From NCBI GenBank assembly GCA_025935235.1, contig JAICVT010000012.1:1-24241 (forward strand): a stretch of DNA of 24,241 bases, written 5' to 3'. This stretch comes from Ktedonobacterales bacterium (GTDB lineage: Bacteria; Chloroflexota; Ktedonobacteria; Ktedonobacterales; JADMIN01). Below, in pieces: positions 14,977 through 22,259 of the stretch (position 1 is its first letter; each line of letters opens with the position of its first letter). The translations under genes and the position numbers were made by a program. The notes beneath the pieces are model-generated. The model was not told the origin of the DNA. It worked only from the letters and a program-made list of their open reading frames with translations, and searched no databases.

Positions 14977-15372
14977 ATGGATATCCTGGCGCAGCTTTCG
15001 ACTGAACACGAGTACCTGCGCGCCCTGCTCGCCCACATCGAATCAGCCGCCGAGGCAGGCGACGTGGCCGCGCTGACGCAGAGCCTGGAGCAGGCGCACA
15101 ATGCGCTGGCGACTGAGCTCGACGCCCACATCGCGACCGAGGAGGCCGAGACATTCGCCGCCATCGCCAGCGCGCTGGGCGACGATCTGGTGGCGCCCTT
15201 CCGCGCGGATCACGCCGAGATCAGGGCCACGCGCGATGAGGTGTATGAGCGGCTGGGGCGCGGCGAAGCGCCATTTGAGGCGAGCCAGCGACTCTGCGCG
15301 CTGCTGTTGTCGCATCAGTTGCGCGAGGATCTGATGCTTTTCCCCAGCGCGCGCGAGGCGGTGTCTAGCTGA
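14977..15372 (+). CDS. Hemerythrin-like (HHE) four-helix protein
   Basis: Predicted 131-aa protein with one HHE cation-binding domain: candidate di-iron ligands His11 (TEHEYLR), His51 and Glu55 (DAHIATEEAE), His79 (RADHAEI), His113 and Glu117 (SHQLREDLMLFP). No signal peptide or membrane helix, so it is cytoplasmic. GAGGTGA lies six bases upstream and the gene follows bcrD by 34 bp on the same strand, so it probably shares the transcript. Such proteins bind or sense O2, NO or peroxide, or store iron. Next to a very oxygen-sensitive reductase, oxygen scavenging or sensing is an attractive inference. A weak GC hairpin (15393-15406) with no T-run lies downstream. Confidence 0.85.
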   Translation: MDILAQLSTEHEYLRALLAHIESAAEAGDVAALTQSLEQAHNALATELDAHIATEEAETFAAIASALGDDLVAPFRADHAEIRATRDEVYERLGRGEAPFEASQRLCALLLSHQLREDLMLFPSAREAVSS

Positions 15373-15454
15373 AGGTCTGCGCCAACCTTGCGGCCGCCGA
15401 GGCGGCAGCGGTACGTTCGCAGGGATGTCCACGGATTGCCAGAGTGTCAGTGTG

Positions 15455-16828
15455 TCAGAGTGTTGAACCGAGGGTGCGTATCCAGGCGATGCTCCCATCT
15501 TCACTTGAGAGTGCGCGGATCACGAAGGGCTGGTGAACGGATGACGGGCGGCACGGGTCGACCTCGCTCGGCGTGGTCTCAAAGAGGCGGCCCGAGTCCA
15601 CCACAATGCCTGTGCTCAGGGTCGCAAGCGCCCGCTGGCGCCATAGGACTGTGCCATCCGCCAGGCGGAACGCCCAGATCATTCCCTGGGGCGCTGCCGC
15701 CAGGTAGAGCGCCTGCGCATCGCGCGTCATACTGGAGACTGCGAACGCGTTCGCCTGTACTGGCACGCGCCAGAGAAGCTGGGAGTCGCGTCCCAGCAGG
15801 CGATACGCCAAGATCGTTGGCAGGGGTTCAGGCGGCGTTGCGCCAGGCGGGATGCCCGGCAAGAGGACACCTGCATAGAGGCCCCCTACGAGCGTTGGAT
15901 ACGGTACCTCCGCGTACGGTGGCAGGCGGAGCGCGTACCCTTCACTTGTGCCATCGATGGGATTCAGTCCCACGACGCCCCCTGGAATCACCTGTGTTGA
16001 GCCAACGATCAAGCCACTTGTCCGGGCATACAGGTACCCGGCTGCAACCGCCAACGGAATGTACCACACCTGATCGCTGGGAAAGGGACCGGGGAAGGAG
16101 GTCCAGAGGAGCGCCCCTGTGTCCTTGCGCAGCGCCACGACGGAACCATTGCCTGACGCGATATAGACGGCATGTCCATCTACTACGGGCGCGGTGAGGA
16201 CCGGTCCACCCTTCACGCGAGCCTGCCAGAGGACGCGACCATCGAGGAGCCGAACAGCATCAACGTCTGCGTCCGTCGTGACATAGAGAACACCACCGCT
16301 GTGGGTCGCCAAACTGGAGGCGAGCGGGGCGCGCCAGAGGGTGATCCCATCGCGCGCCCGCAGGCCGATCAGTTCGCTGCTCAGCACGACGAGGACACCA
16401 TCTGCTACCGCGAGTGGTCTTGCACCCTTGGAAGCCGGAACGCGCCAGAGGAGTGCCCCATCGCGCGCCCGCAGTGCGGCAATGGCGTACTGATCATTCT
16501 GGCCTTGAGGATCTTGAGCAGGATTGCCGATAGTCTGAAGGGCGGCAGGAAGGGAGTAGCCCACGTAAACTGCCCCATCGGCGGCCAGCGGCGTCGTCGT
16601 AGCGACGATATAGTGTGGAGGGGCAGGCGCCGCATCGCCATGGGATACACAACCGAATGGGAGCGCAGGAGTGGCGGCGCCACTGGCAGTCGGCGGCGAC
16701 CTATCGTCGCACGAGGTCAGCGCCAGCGAGAAAACAGTCGCCAGCACACACAGCGCAACTGGCAGCTTGTGTCGGAAAGTCAATCGCTTCCATTGTGCTT
16801 GCCATCGGGATCGCCACCTACCCGCCAC
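15455..16828 (-). CDS. PQQ-like beta-propeller lipoprotein
   Basis: Predicted 457-aa exported lipoprotein starting at GTG. An Arg-rich n-region and hydrophobic core lead to the lipobox LALTSC, with Cys40 as the likely lipidation site. After a short Ser/Ala/Pro linker comes a run of propeller-blade repeats of the kind AVYVGYS...IAALRARDGALLWRVPA, with the G-x-x-L/W-W pattern recurring at least six times (DGALLWR, DGITLWR, DGRVLWQ, TGALLWT, DSQLLWR, DGTVLWR). These blades are the PQQ-like/BamB-like type, but no PQQ-binding residues can be claimed. It likely stays outside the membrane as a binding or scaffold protein. It converges on the hemerythrin gene. Substrate or partner unknown. Confidence 0.88.
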   Translation of the reverse strand: MAGRWRSRWQAQWKRLTFRHKLPVALCVLATVFSLALTSCDDRSPPTASGAATPALPFGCVSHGDAAPAPPHYIVATTTPLAADGAVYVGYSLPAALQTIGNPAQDPQGQNDQYAIAALRARDGALLWRVPASKGARPLAVADGVLVVLSSELIGLRARDGITLWRAPLASSLATHSGGVLYVTTDADVDAVRLLDGRVLWQARVKGGPVLTAPVVDGHAVYIASGNGSVVALRKDTGALLWTSFPGPFPSDQVWYIPLAVAAGYLYARTSGLIVGSTQVIPGGVVGLNPIDGTSEGYALRLPPYAEVPYPTLVGGLYAGVLLPGIPPGATPPEPLPTILAYRLLGRDSQLLWRVPVQANAFAVSSMTRDAQALYLAAAPQGMIWAFRLADGTVLWRQRALATLSTGIVVDSGRLFETTPSEVDPCRPSSVHQPFVIRALSSEDGSIAWIRTLGSTL

Positions 16829-17186
16829 TGCCCGTCTCCGTTCATCGCCTCAACTCCGGCGTCCCGGCCGTCCTTACCATCCCGACGGCGCCGCCCTGGC
16901 AGTCCGCCATTCACGCACTTGGGCCACTCCTCCTCGCTAATGAGGGCCAAGTCCAAAGCCAGATCAGAGGGCGCGTGCTTCAGAGCGCGTCGCTCCCTCT
17001 ACGTCCCCTCCCCTGATGTCGCTGCCCGGTCGCAGTCGTTGCCACAATATACGCGAAATCGGCAAGGGACATCACACAGGCGATGTCTCACGTTGCCCGT
17101 ATGAGAGGTTCGAGAGGCTCCTACGCATGGAAGGCGATTTACTCTTTGTTGAGTCAGCTAGGTTCGCTTCGCGACGCTTTCGCGCA
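16829..17186. other. Intergenic stretch without a supported gene
   Basis: Both flanking genes run on the minus strand. Plus-strand reading frames through this stretch exist but have compositionally odd translations, no good ribosome site and no motif. An AT-richer patch at 17046-17053 and 17132-17165 might hold promoter elements for the lipoprotein gene; I found no convincing -35/-10 pair. Confidence 0.5.
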
Positions 17187-18050
17187 TCAGCGCGTGGCCT
17201 CGCCGCCCTCGCTGGTGGGCAGCCCGTGCGCCTGCCAGTTTGGGTAGCCGCCCGCCAGCGCCGCCGCGCGATAGCCGCGCTCGCTCAGCAGCGCCGCCGC
17301 TCGTTCGCCTCGCGAGAAGCCGGGGTGCTGCATCATGCAGTAGGTGACGATCTGCCGGTCGCGCGGCAGTTCATCCAGCTGCTGCTCCAGCGCCGCCAGC
17401 GGGATGTTGCGCGCGCCCGCCACATGCCCCGCCGCATACTCCGACGCGCCACGCACATCGAGGATCAGCGTCTCGCTGCGCCGCGCGTCTATCTCCGCTG
17501 GCTCCAGCTTCTCACAGGCGATGGGCTGCTCCTCGCCATGCTCCGCCGTCAACTGCGCGCGCAGCGCCACCGCCTGTGCGCTGTCGCCGCTGGCCAGGCA
17601 CAGCTTCTCCATCTCCTGCAGCGGCCAGGAAAAGCCGTTGGCGCGAATCTCACCCCAGGCGGGGCCGCCGGGATCGTCATCATCATAGCTGTTGTATGCC
17701 ACGAGCAGGGCGGGGTTGGCGGCCACCACAGCGGCGAAGTGGTCGAAGGCGGTCTCGGTGTAGGCGAGCGTCCCGGCCCAGCTGCGATAGGCATTTTCGA
17801 CCAGCGCGGCCTGGGTCAGCGCATCGAAGTCCACGCCGTGGGGCGGCGTCTCGCCACGCGCGAAGTAGCCGACGCGCTCGACGTTGTACTCCATCCAGAA
17901 GCCGATCAGCGCGAGCGTGTCGTGGGCCGCGCGATCGTGGTCGTGCCGGCTGGCGGCAAAGGTCGCCACGTCGGCGCGCGCCTGCTGAAAGAGCGCGAGC
18001 AAGTGGTCGCGCAGCGCGTCGCCGCTCAGGTCGTTAAGATCGGTAGCCAT
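17187..18050 (-). CDS. DinB-like four-helix domain fused to a rhodanese domain
   Basis: Predicted 287-aa cytoplasmic protein. The start at 18050 is preferred to 18056 because AGAGGG then has proper spacing. Residues ~1-170 resemble the DinB/ClbS-DfsB helical bundle (FWMEYNVERVGYF at ~51-63, a helix that packs in such proteins). Residues ~180-283 are a rhodanese domain: LILDVRGASEYAAGHVAGA (~195-213) and TYC at 236-238, with Cys238 as the sulfur-carrying residue, ending GGYPNW. The active-site loop from Cys238 to Arg247 is about four residues longer than in common single-domain rhodaneses. It would act in thiol or persulfide transfer. The substrate is unknown. Divergent from the PadR gene. Confidence 0.82.
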   Translation of the reverse strand: MATDLNDLSGDALRDHLLALFQQARADVATFAASRHDHDRAAHDTLALIGFWMEYNVERVGYFARGETPPHGVDFDALTQAALVENAYRSWAGTLAYTETAFDHFAAVVAANPALLVAYNSYDDDDPGGPAWGEIRANGFSWPLQEMEKLCLASGDSAQAVALRAQLTAEHGEEQPIACEKLEPAEIDARRSETLILDVRGASEYAAGHVAGARNIPLAALEQQLDELPRDRQIVTYCMMQHPGFSRGERAAALLSERGYRAAALAGGYPNWQAHGLPTSEGGEATR

Positions 18051-18166
18051 ACGCATCCCTCTTTCGTGCGCGATGGCGCGCGCTCATCCGCGCTCCTGCT
18101 CACAGTGTAACCGGGCAACCACGACATCCACTGTCATGTTTCCATCCATTGCGATAAGCGCGCTGC

Positions 18167-18220
18167 TTGACGGCAGATCGCCCATATGTTAGAAATACCT
18201 ATGCCAGCAAAACCTATAGG
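18167..18220 (+). promoter_or_regulatory. Candidate promoter and PadR-type operator
   Basis: TTGACG (18167-18172) and TAGAAA (18190-18195), 17 nt apart, form a plausible promoter. ACCTAT occurs at 18197-18202 and again at 18212-18217, the second forming the palindrome CCTATAGG (18213-18220). The repeats would overlap the transcription start, where a PadR repressor often binds its own promoter. Confidence 0.42.
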
Positions 18221-18240
18221 CTGATGTTGGAAGGCGCAAC

Positions 18241-18786
18241 GTGTACACTGATATTCTGATCCTGGCGAATCTGGCGACGCGGCCACAGCACGGCTACGAG
18301 ATCAAGAAGAGTGTCGAGCAGGTGGTCGGCGGCGAGATCAACCTGAACAACGGCGCGCTCTATCCCGCGCTGCGCCGCTTCGAGCAGATGGGCGCCATCG
18401 AGCGCGAGGTAGAGCGGCAGCAGGGCAAGCCCGACCGCCACATCTATCACCTGACGGCGCTGGGCCATGAGTTGCTGCGCGACCTGCTCTGCGAGTTCCC
18501 GCCAGAGGTGGCGCGCCGTATGTCCGAATTCTTCGTGCGAGTCAGCTTCTTTGAGCTGCTCGAACCGCCGGAGCGCCTCGCCATCCTCGACGCGCGCCGC
18601 GCCTTTCTGCTGGGCGCGCTGGCCCTGCACGAGCGAATACGCGCGAAGGTCGCCGCCGAGCGCTTGCCATTTCCACTGCATGCACAGCAGGTGTTGCGCT
18701 TCCAGGAGGGGCAGACGCGCGCCGAGCTGGCATGGGTCGAGAGCCTGGCGCGCGACGTGGCCCCCACGTCCGCCGAGCTCGACTGA
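18241..18786 (+). CDS. PadR family transcriptional regulator
   Basis: Predicted 181-aa repressor starting at GTG, with GGAAGG six bases upstream. The N-terminal winged helix is classical PadR: ILANLATRPQHGYEIKK, then LNNGALYPALRRFEQMGAI and a beta-wing with DRHIYHLTALG (~8-80). Residues ~95-175 form the helical dimerisation/effector part of the PadR C-terminal (Vir_act_alpha_C-like) type. PadR proteins answer phenolics, drugs or membrane stress; PadR itself was named for phenolic acid decarboxylase control, but nothing here ties this copy to aromatics. It precedes a methyltransferase by 40 bp and probably controls it and itself. Confidence 0.93.
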   Translation: MYTDILILANLATRPQHGYEIKKSVEQVVGGEINLNNGALYPALRRFEQMGAIEREVERQQGKPDRHIYHLTALGHELLRDLLCEFPPEVARRMSEFFVRVSFFELLEPPERLAILDARRAFLLGALALHERIRAKVAAERLPFPLHAQQVLRFQEGQTRAELAWVESLARDVAPTSAELD

Positions 18787-18826
18787 GCGCCGACACGTCC
18801 GCCAGCAGAGAAAGCGAGCGCCCCCG

Positions 18827-19441
18827 ATGTCCTCCGATGCCCCCTACCAGACCTTTGATGTGCAACATTTCGAGCGCTGGTCGCGCAGCTACGAAGAGTC
18901 GTGGATGCAGCGGCGCGTGTTCGCGCCAACGCACAGCGCCGTGCTGGCGCTGGCCACGCAACTCCCCACGCCGGACGTGATCCTCGACGCGGGCTGCGGC
19001 ACGGGTCGCCTGCTGCGCGCCGCCGCCCAGCGCTGGCCAGATGCAACGCTGATCGGCGTGGACCCCGCCGAGGGCATGGTGGAGATGGCGCGCAAACTCA
19101 CGCCGGGCGCGACCATCCATCGCGGCCTCGCCGAGGCGCTGCCACTGCCCGACGCCAGTGTGGACCTCGTCTTCAGCACGCTGTCATTCCACCACTGGCA
19201 TGACCAGCAGGCGGGCGTGCGTGAGATGGCGCGTGTGCTGCGCCCCGGCGGGCATTTCATCCTGGCCGATGTCGCGCCGCCACAGATCCTCACCTGGCTG
19301 CGCTTCACACGTGGGGCGCGCTCGCTCGCCACGCGCCAGCGCATCTTCGCCGCCGCTGGCCTGCGCGTCGAGCGGCAGCAGAGCGTGAACCTGGGCGCTG
19401 GCCCCTTCAACCTGATCGCCATCACGGTCGCCGCGCGGTGA
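18827..19441 (+). CDS. Class I SAM-dependent methyltransferase
   Basis: Predicted 204-aa Rossmann-fold methyltransferase of the Methyltransf_11/UbiE-like group. Seen: motif I ILDAGCGTGRLLRAAA (~48-63), an acidic residue after the second strand (IGVDPAEGM), ALPLPDASVDLVFSTLSFHHW (motif IV region, partly PLPDASVDLVFSTLSFHH), and MARVLRPGGHFILAD. The ribosome site is weak (GAGAAAGCGAG). It follows the PadR gene on the same strand and probably shares its transcript. The substrate, small molecule or lipid quinone, cannot be told. Confidence 0.88.
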   Translation: MSSDAPYQTFDVQHFERWSRSYEESWMQRRVFAPTHSAVLALATQLPTPDVILDAGCGTGRLLRAAAQRWPDATLIGVDPAEGMVEMARKLTPGATIHRGLAEALPLPDASVDLVFSTLSFHHWHDQQAGVREMARVLRPGGHFILADVAPPQILTWLRFTRGARSLATRQRIFAAAGLRVERQQSVNLGAGPFNLIAITVAAR

Positions 19442-19445
19442 ACGC

Positions 19446-19528
19446 GGCCCCCACCCCCAGCCCCTCCTCCGCTGTGCGAGAGAGGGGAGCTACAGGCTCC
19501 GCCGCTGCGCGGGAGAGGGGAGTCGATC
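19446..19528. repeat. C-rich/G-rich intergenic element, partial copy 2
   Basis: CCCCCACCCCCAGCCCCTCC is followed by two GGGAGAGGGGAG-type hairpin arms, as in the elements at 87-200 and 22150-22250, but the right outer arm is missing. It lies between convergent genes. Confidence 0.6.
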
Positions 19529-19567
19529 GTCGCTCGGCGCCGTCGCTCTCCTTCATCAGGATGGGCG

Positions 19568-20344
19568 CTAGCGTAGCAGGCCACAGGCCTCAAGGCCATC
19601 GCGCACGAGCGCATGCTCGGCGCCGTTGCCTTCCAGGCCGTGATAGCGCCGCCGCTTCACGTTCGGTTCGCGATTGGCGGGGTGGGTGAGGGCAACAAGA
19701 GTGGTGAGGTGAGGCGCGCCTGGAAACCGGGCGCCGCGGACAAGCGCTGTGTCGCGGTGGTCCAACTCCTGAAGAGTGGTCGCTCCAGACCACGCCGCTG
19801 TCAGCTCGCGCGCGAGAGGCGCGAGGACGGGTGGAACTTCCTTGCCAAGCGTGAGCATCAGACGCGGCTTCTGCATCTGAATCTGCTTGAGCAGGAACGC
19901 GCGGCAGCGATAGACAAAGGAGTGATTGTCCGCGCCGGGAAACCTCCCGCTCGATTCATTCTTGCCCGTTGACAGGTTCACATCCGCCTTGAGGCCCATG
20001 TAGGCGTTGGTGAAGAAGCAGTCCTCAAGAGGAATGCCCCATGCTTGCAGTGCCTTGCGCAGGCTGCCCCAGGCGCCCAGGTTGACAGGTTCGTATCCTT
20101 GAGCGAGCGACTGCCTGTAATGGACTTCGCTGTCGAAGTTGTGCCCTACCACCATGACCTTGCCAATGGGCATCGGCGGCATTGGTCGGCCCACCTGTGC
20201 GCCCCACAATCCCGCTCCACCTGGGAAGAACGCGACCCCGGTCATGCATGCGGGTACAGGTGTTACCCCTTCCGGGTAATCGCCAAAGTTGGCGAGCAAT
20301 TCGGCGAGCTGCTCGAGTGGATGCTGGCTCTCTGTGTCATGCAT
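19568..20344 (-). CDS. Uracil-DNA-glycosylase-superfamily-like protein, paralogue A
   Basis: Predicted 258-aa soluble protein. Start at 20344 follows GAGAGG by seven bases. The order of segments fits the uracil-DNA glycosylase fold (families 4/5 and related): VMVVGHNFDS at the first motif position, CFFTNAYMGLK where family members have a TN segment, CRAFLLKQIQMQKPRLMLTLGKE (the conserved helix-strand, partly KPRLMLTLGK), and VALTHPANRE near the end, resembling the HPS motif. The usual acid in motif 1 (GExPG) is absent; glycosylase activity is not certain. About 40% of residues match the neighbouring paralogue B by eye. Its role could be DNA repair or, given the tandem copies, something else. 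Convergent with the methyltransferase gene. Confidence 0.7.
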   Translation of the reverse strand: MHDTESQHPLEQLAELLANFGDYPEGVTPVPACMTGVAFFPGGAGLWGAQVGRPMPPMPIGKVMVVGHNFDSEVHYRQSLAQGYEPVNLGAWGSLRKALQAWGIPLEDCFFTNAYMGLKADVNLSTGKNESSGRFPGADNHSFVYRCRAFLLKQIQMQKPRLMLTLGKEVPPVLAPLARELTAAWSGATTLQELDHRDTALVRGARFPGAPHLTTLVALTHPANREPNVKRRRYHGLEGNGAEHALVRDGLEACGLLR

Positions 20345-20411
20345 AAGGCGCCTCTCACGGTTACAGTGGGGACGATCCATCGCATGGTTCACATCTGGCT
20401 CTCTGCGTCGC

Positions 20412-20455
20412 GCGCCATCACAGCGCGGTCAGGATCTCCACGCCGTCGTCGGTGA
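20412..20455. repeat. 44-bp direct repeat, copy 1 (fossil of the map 3' end)
   Basis: Identical to 21323-21366. On the minus strand the first 38 bases match the last codons and stop of methionine aminopeptidase, but here no map gene follows. It separates paralogues A and B. Distance between copies is 911 bp. Confidence 0.92.
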
Positions 20456-20480
20456 GAGCCTACGGCGCCTGAGCGTTGCA

Positions 20481-21275
20481 TTAGGCATCGTCGCCCGTGC
20501 CTGGTTGTAGCCACGAACGCTGATGAGCTGTGCGTACTAATGCCATCTCGGCGGTGTCACCTGTCTGATCACCATAGATACGCTGCTCAACATTCCTCCT
20601 ATGGTACGGCTGGGTAGGCTGGGTGAGCGCGACAACGACGGTCTGGTGGAGTAGCCCATCGAACTGGACGCGAACAAGCGCATCGTGACACTCATCGAGG
20701 TCCCGAAAGGTACGCGACGTGGTCCACGACGCGAGTTCCAATGCCAAAGGCGCCAAAACGGGCCAAACATCCTTGCCTAATACGAGCAAGAGCCTTGGCT
20801 GCTGCGCCTGAATCTGCTTTAGGAGGAATCCCTGGCAACGTTCGATGTAATCACGATGATCGCGGTCATCGCCCAGCAATGACCGAAAGAAGGCGCCGAA
20901 CGACCCAGCGGGATTCGCCTTAAGACCCATGTATCCGTTGGTGAAGAAACAGGAGGCGGCTGCAACCCGGCATGCAGCGAGGAAATTGAGCAGCGGTCTC
21001 CACGTCGGGCTGTTCTCGTTCTCAGTGTTGTCGCGGACAGACTGATCATATCCGGCCACCGTGTTAAAGATGTGGCCCAACACCATCACACCGCCTACAG
21101 GCATCGGTGGCAGAGGGAGTCCGGGTTGCGCCAGCCTTAAACCTGATCCACCGGGAAAGAAGGCGAGGCCTTCAATGCGCCTGGAAGTCGGCTCTACGCC
21201 TTTGGGATAGGAGCCGAATTGGGCTAGTTGGCGAAAGAGATACTCTACCGTATGCTGGGGACTGTAAGTCTGCAT
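20481..21275 (-). CDS. Uracil-DNA-glycosylase-superfamily-like protein, paralogue B
   Basis: Predicted 264-aa protein, start at 21275 with AGGAGA seven bases upstream. A longer frame to 21557 is only the shadow of map. The same segments as in paralogue A appear in the same order: AFFPGGSGLR, VMVLGHIFNT, CFFTNGYMGLK, CQGFLLKQIQAQQPRLLLVLGK (quoted only in part: FLLKQIQAQQPRLLLVLGK) and VALTQPTQPY, where the HP of copy A is QP. Loss of that histidine-like position argues against standard glycosylase chemistry in this copy. It sits exactly between the two 44-bp repeats, so it looks like a mobile or duplicated single-gene unit next to map. Function not known. Confidence 0.7.
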   Translation of the reverse strand: MQTYSPQHTVEYLFRQLAQFGSYPKGVEPTSRRIEGLAFFPGGSGLRLAQPGLPLPPMPVGGVMVLGHIFNTVAGYDQSVRDNTENENSPTWRPLLNFLAACRVAAASCFFTNGYMGLKANPAGSFGAFFRSLLGDDRDHRDYIERCQGFLLKQIQAQQPRLLLVLGKDVWPVLAPLALELASWTTSRTFRDLDECHDALVRVQFDGLLHQTVVVALTQPTQPYHRRNVEQRIYGDQTGDTAEMALVRTAHQRSWLQPGTGDDA

Positions 21276-21322
21276 GTGATGTCTCCTGCCGGAGATAAGA
21301 GGAACGCGAGCGATCGCTGGTA

Positions 21323-21366
21323 GCGCCATCACAGCGCGGTCAGGATCTCCACGCCGTCGTCGGTGA
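21323..21366. repeat. 44-bp direct repeat, copy 2 (native map 3' end)
   Basis: Covers the last codons and stop of map plus six bases beyond it. Perfectly identical to 20412-20455. Outside the repeat the flanks do not match. Confidence 0.92.
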
Positions 21367-22120
21367 TGGCCAGCGAGTGCTCGAACTGCGCCGAGCGCTT
21401 GCCATCCACGGTCGAGATGGTCCAGCCATCCTCGCGGCTGGTTTTGGTCTCCTTGGCGCCTGCGTTGATCATCGGCTCGATGGTAAAGACCATCCCTGGC
21501 TTGATGAGCGGCCCGCTTCCCTTCGCGCCGTAGTGCGGCACAAACGGCTCCTCCCACAGCTCGCGCCCCACGCCATGCCCGCCCAGGTCGCGCACGACCG
21601 AGAAACCCTCGCCCTCGGCGTAAGTCTGGATGGCCGCGCCGATGTCGCCAATATGATGGCCAGCCCGCGCCTGCTCGATGCCGATCTCCAGGCAGCGGCG
21701 CGTCACGTCCAGCAGCTTCTGCGAGGCGGGGTCGAGCTGGCCCACGCCAAAGGTGACGCAGGAGTCGCCGATCCAGCCGTGATAGCGCGCGCCGATGTCA
21801 ATGCCGACCAGATCGCCTTCCTGCAAGGTCTGCCGCGCGCTGGGGATGCCGTGACAGATGACATCGTTGATGGCGACGCAGATCGTCGCCGGGAAGGGGG
21901 GACGCGCCAACCGCCCGGCGCGGTCGCGCACCGCGCCATAGCCCTTGTACATCGGCAGGGCGCCCTTGCCGCGGATGAACGTCTCGGCGATGCGATCCAG
22001 CGCGGCGGTCGTCACGCCGGGGCGCACATGCGGGCGCAGCTCCTCATAGGTCTGCGCGACGATGCGCCCGGCCTCGCGCAGCTGCGCGATCTGCTCTGGC
22101 GTCTTCATCATAATCGCCAT
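21329..22120 (-). CDS. map: Methionine aminopeptidase, type I
   Basis: Predicted 263-aa cytoplasmic metalloprotease removing the initiator methionine from nascent proteins. Start at 22120 has GGCAGGGA at suitable spacing; ATGs at 22129, 22111 and 22108 are alternatives. All five metal ligands are present: Asp108 (GIDIG), Asp119 (GDSC), His182 (GGHGVG), Glu215 (FTIEPM) and Glu247 (QFEHS), as is the substrate-binding His90 (VICHGIP). Length and the KTPEQIAQLREAGRI opening fit bacterial type Ia enzymes. Its 3' end is part of a 44-bp repeat copied 911 bp away. It follows sucCD on the same strand after a long inverted repeat. Confidence 0.96.
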   Translation of the reverse strand: MAIMMKTPEQIAQLREAGRIVAQTYEELRPHVRPGVTTAALDRIAETFIRGKGALPMYKGYGAVRDRAGRLARPPFPATICVAINDVICHGIPSARQTLQEGDLVGIDIGARYHGWIGDSCVTFGVGQLDPASQKLLDVTRRCLEIGIEQARAGHHIGDIGAAIQTYAEGEGFSVVRDLGGHGVGRELWEEPFVPHYGAKGSGPLIKPGMVFTIEPMINAGAKETKTSREDGWTISTVDGKRSAQFEHSLAITDDGVEILTAL

Positions 22121-22149
22121 AGCGCACATCCCTGCCTCTCTGCTGCCCC

Positions 22150-22250
22150 CACCCCCCAGCCCCTCCCCCGCTGCGCGGGAGAGGGGAGTATGAGGCGAGG
22201 TTTGCTCCGCTTGCTCCCCCTCGCCCTCTGGGAGAGGGGGCTGGGGGGTG
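22150..22250. repeat. Long inverted repeat, C-rich/G-rich intergenic element, copy 3
   Basis: Perfect 14-bp outer arms CACCCCCCAGCCCC (22150-22163) and its reverse complement (22237-22250) enclose two inner imperfect hairpins around 22164-22190 and 22214-22240. Same build as 87-200. It lies between sucD and map, both on the minus strand, and may divide their transcripts. Confidence 0.78.
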
Positions 22251-22259
22251 AGGGGTCGC

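Noticed and set aside
15372..15406. Terminator after the hemerythrin gene
   Set aside because: Short 6-bp GC stem (15393-15398/15401-15406) with a 2-nt loop and no T-run.
20412..21366. Integrative element with att sites
   Set aside because: The repeat geometry fits, but the 867 bp inside hold only one gene and no integrase; kept as a possibility in the findings rather than annotated as a mobile element.
20481..21557. Longer form of paralogue B starting at 21557
   Set aside because: The first 94 residues are an out-of-frame reading of map; the start at 21275 has a good ribosome site and matches paralogue A.
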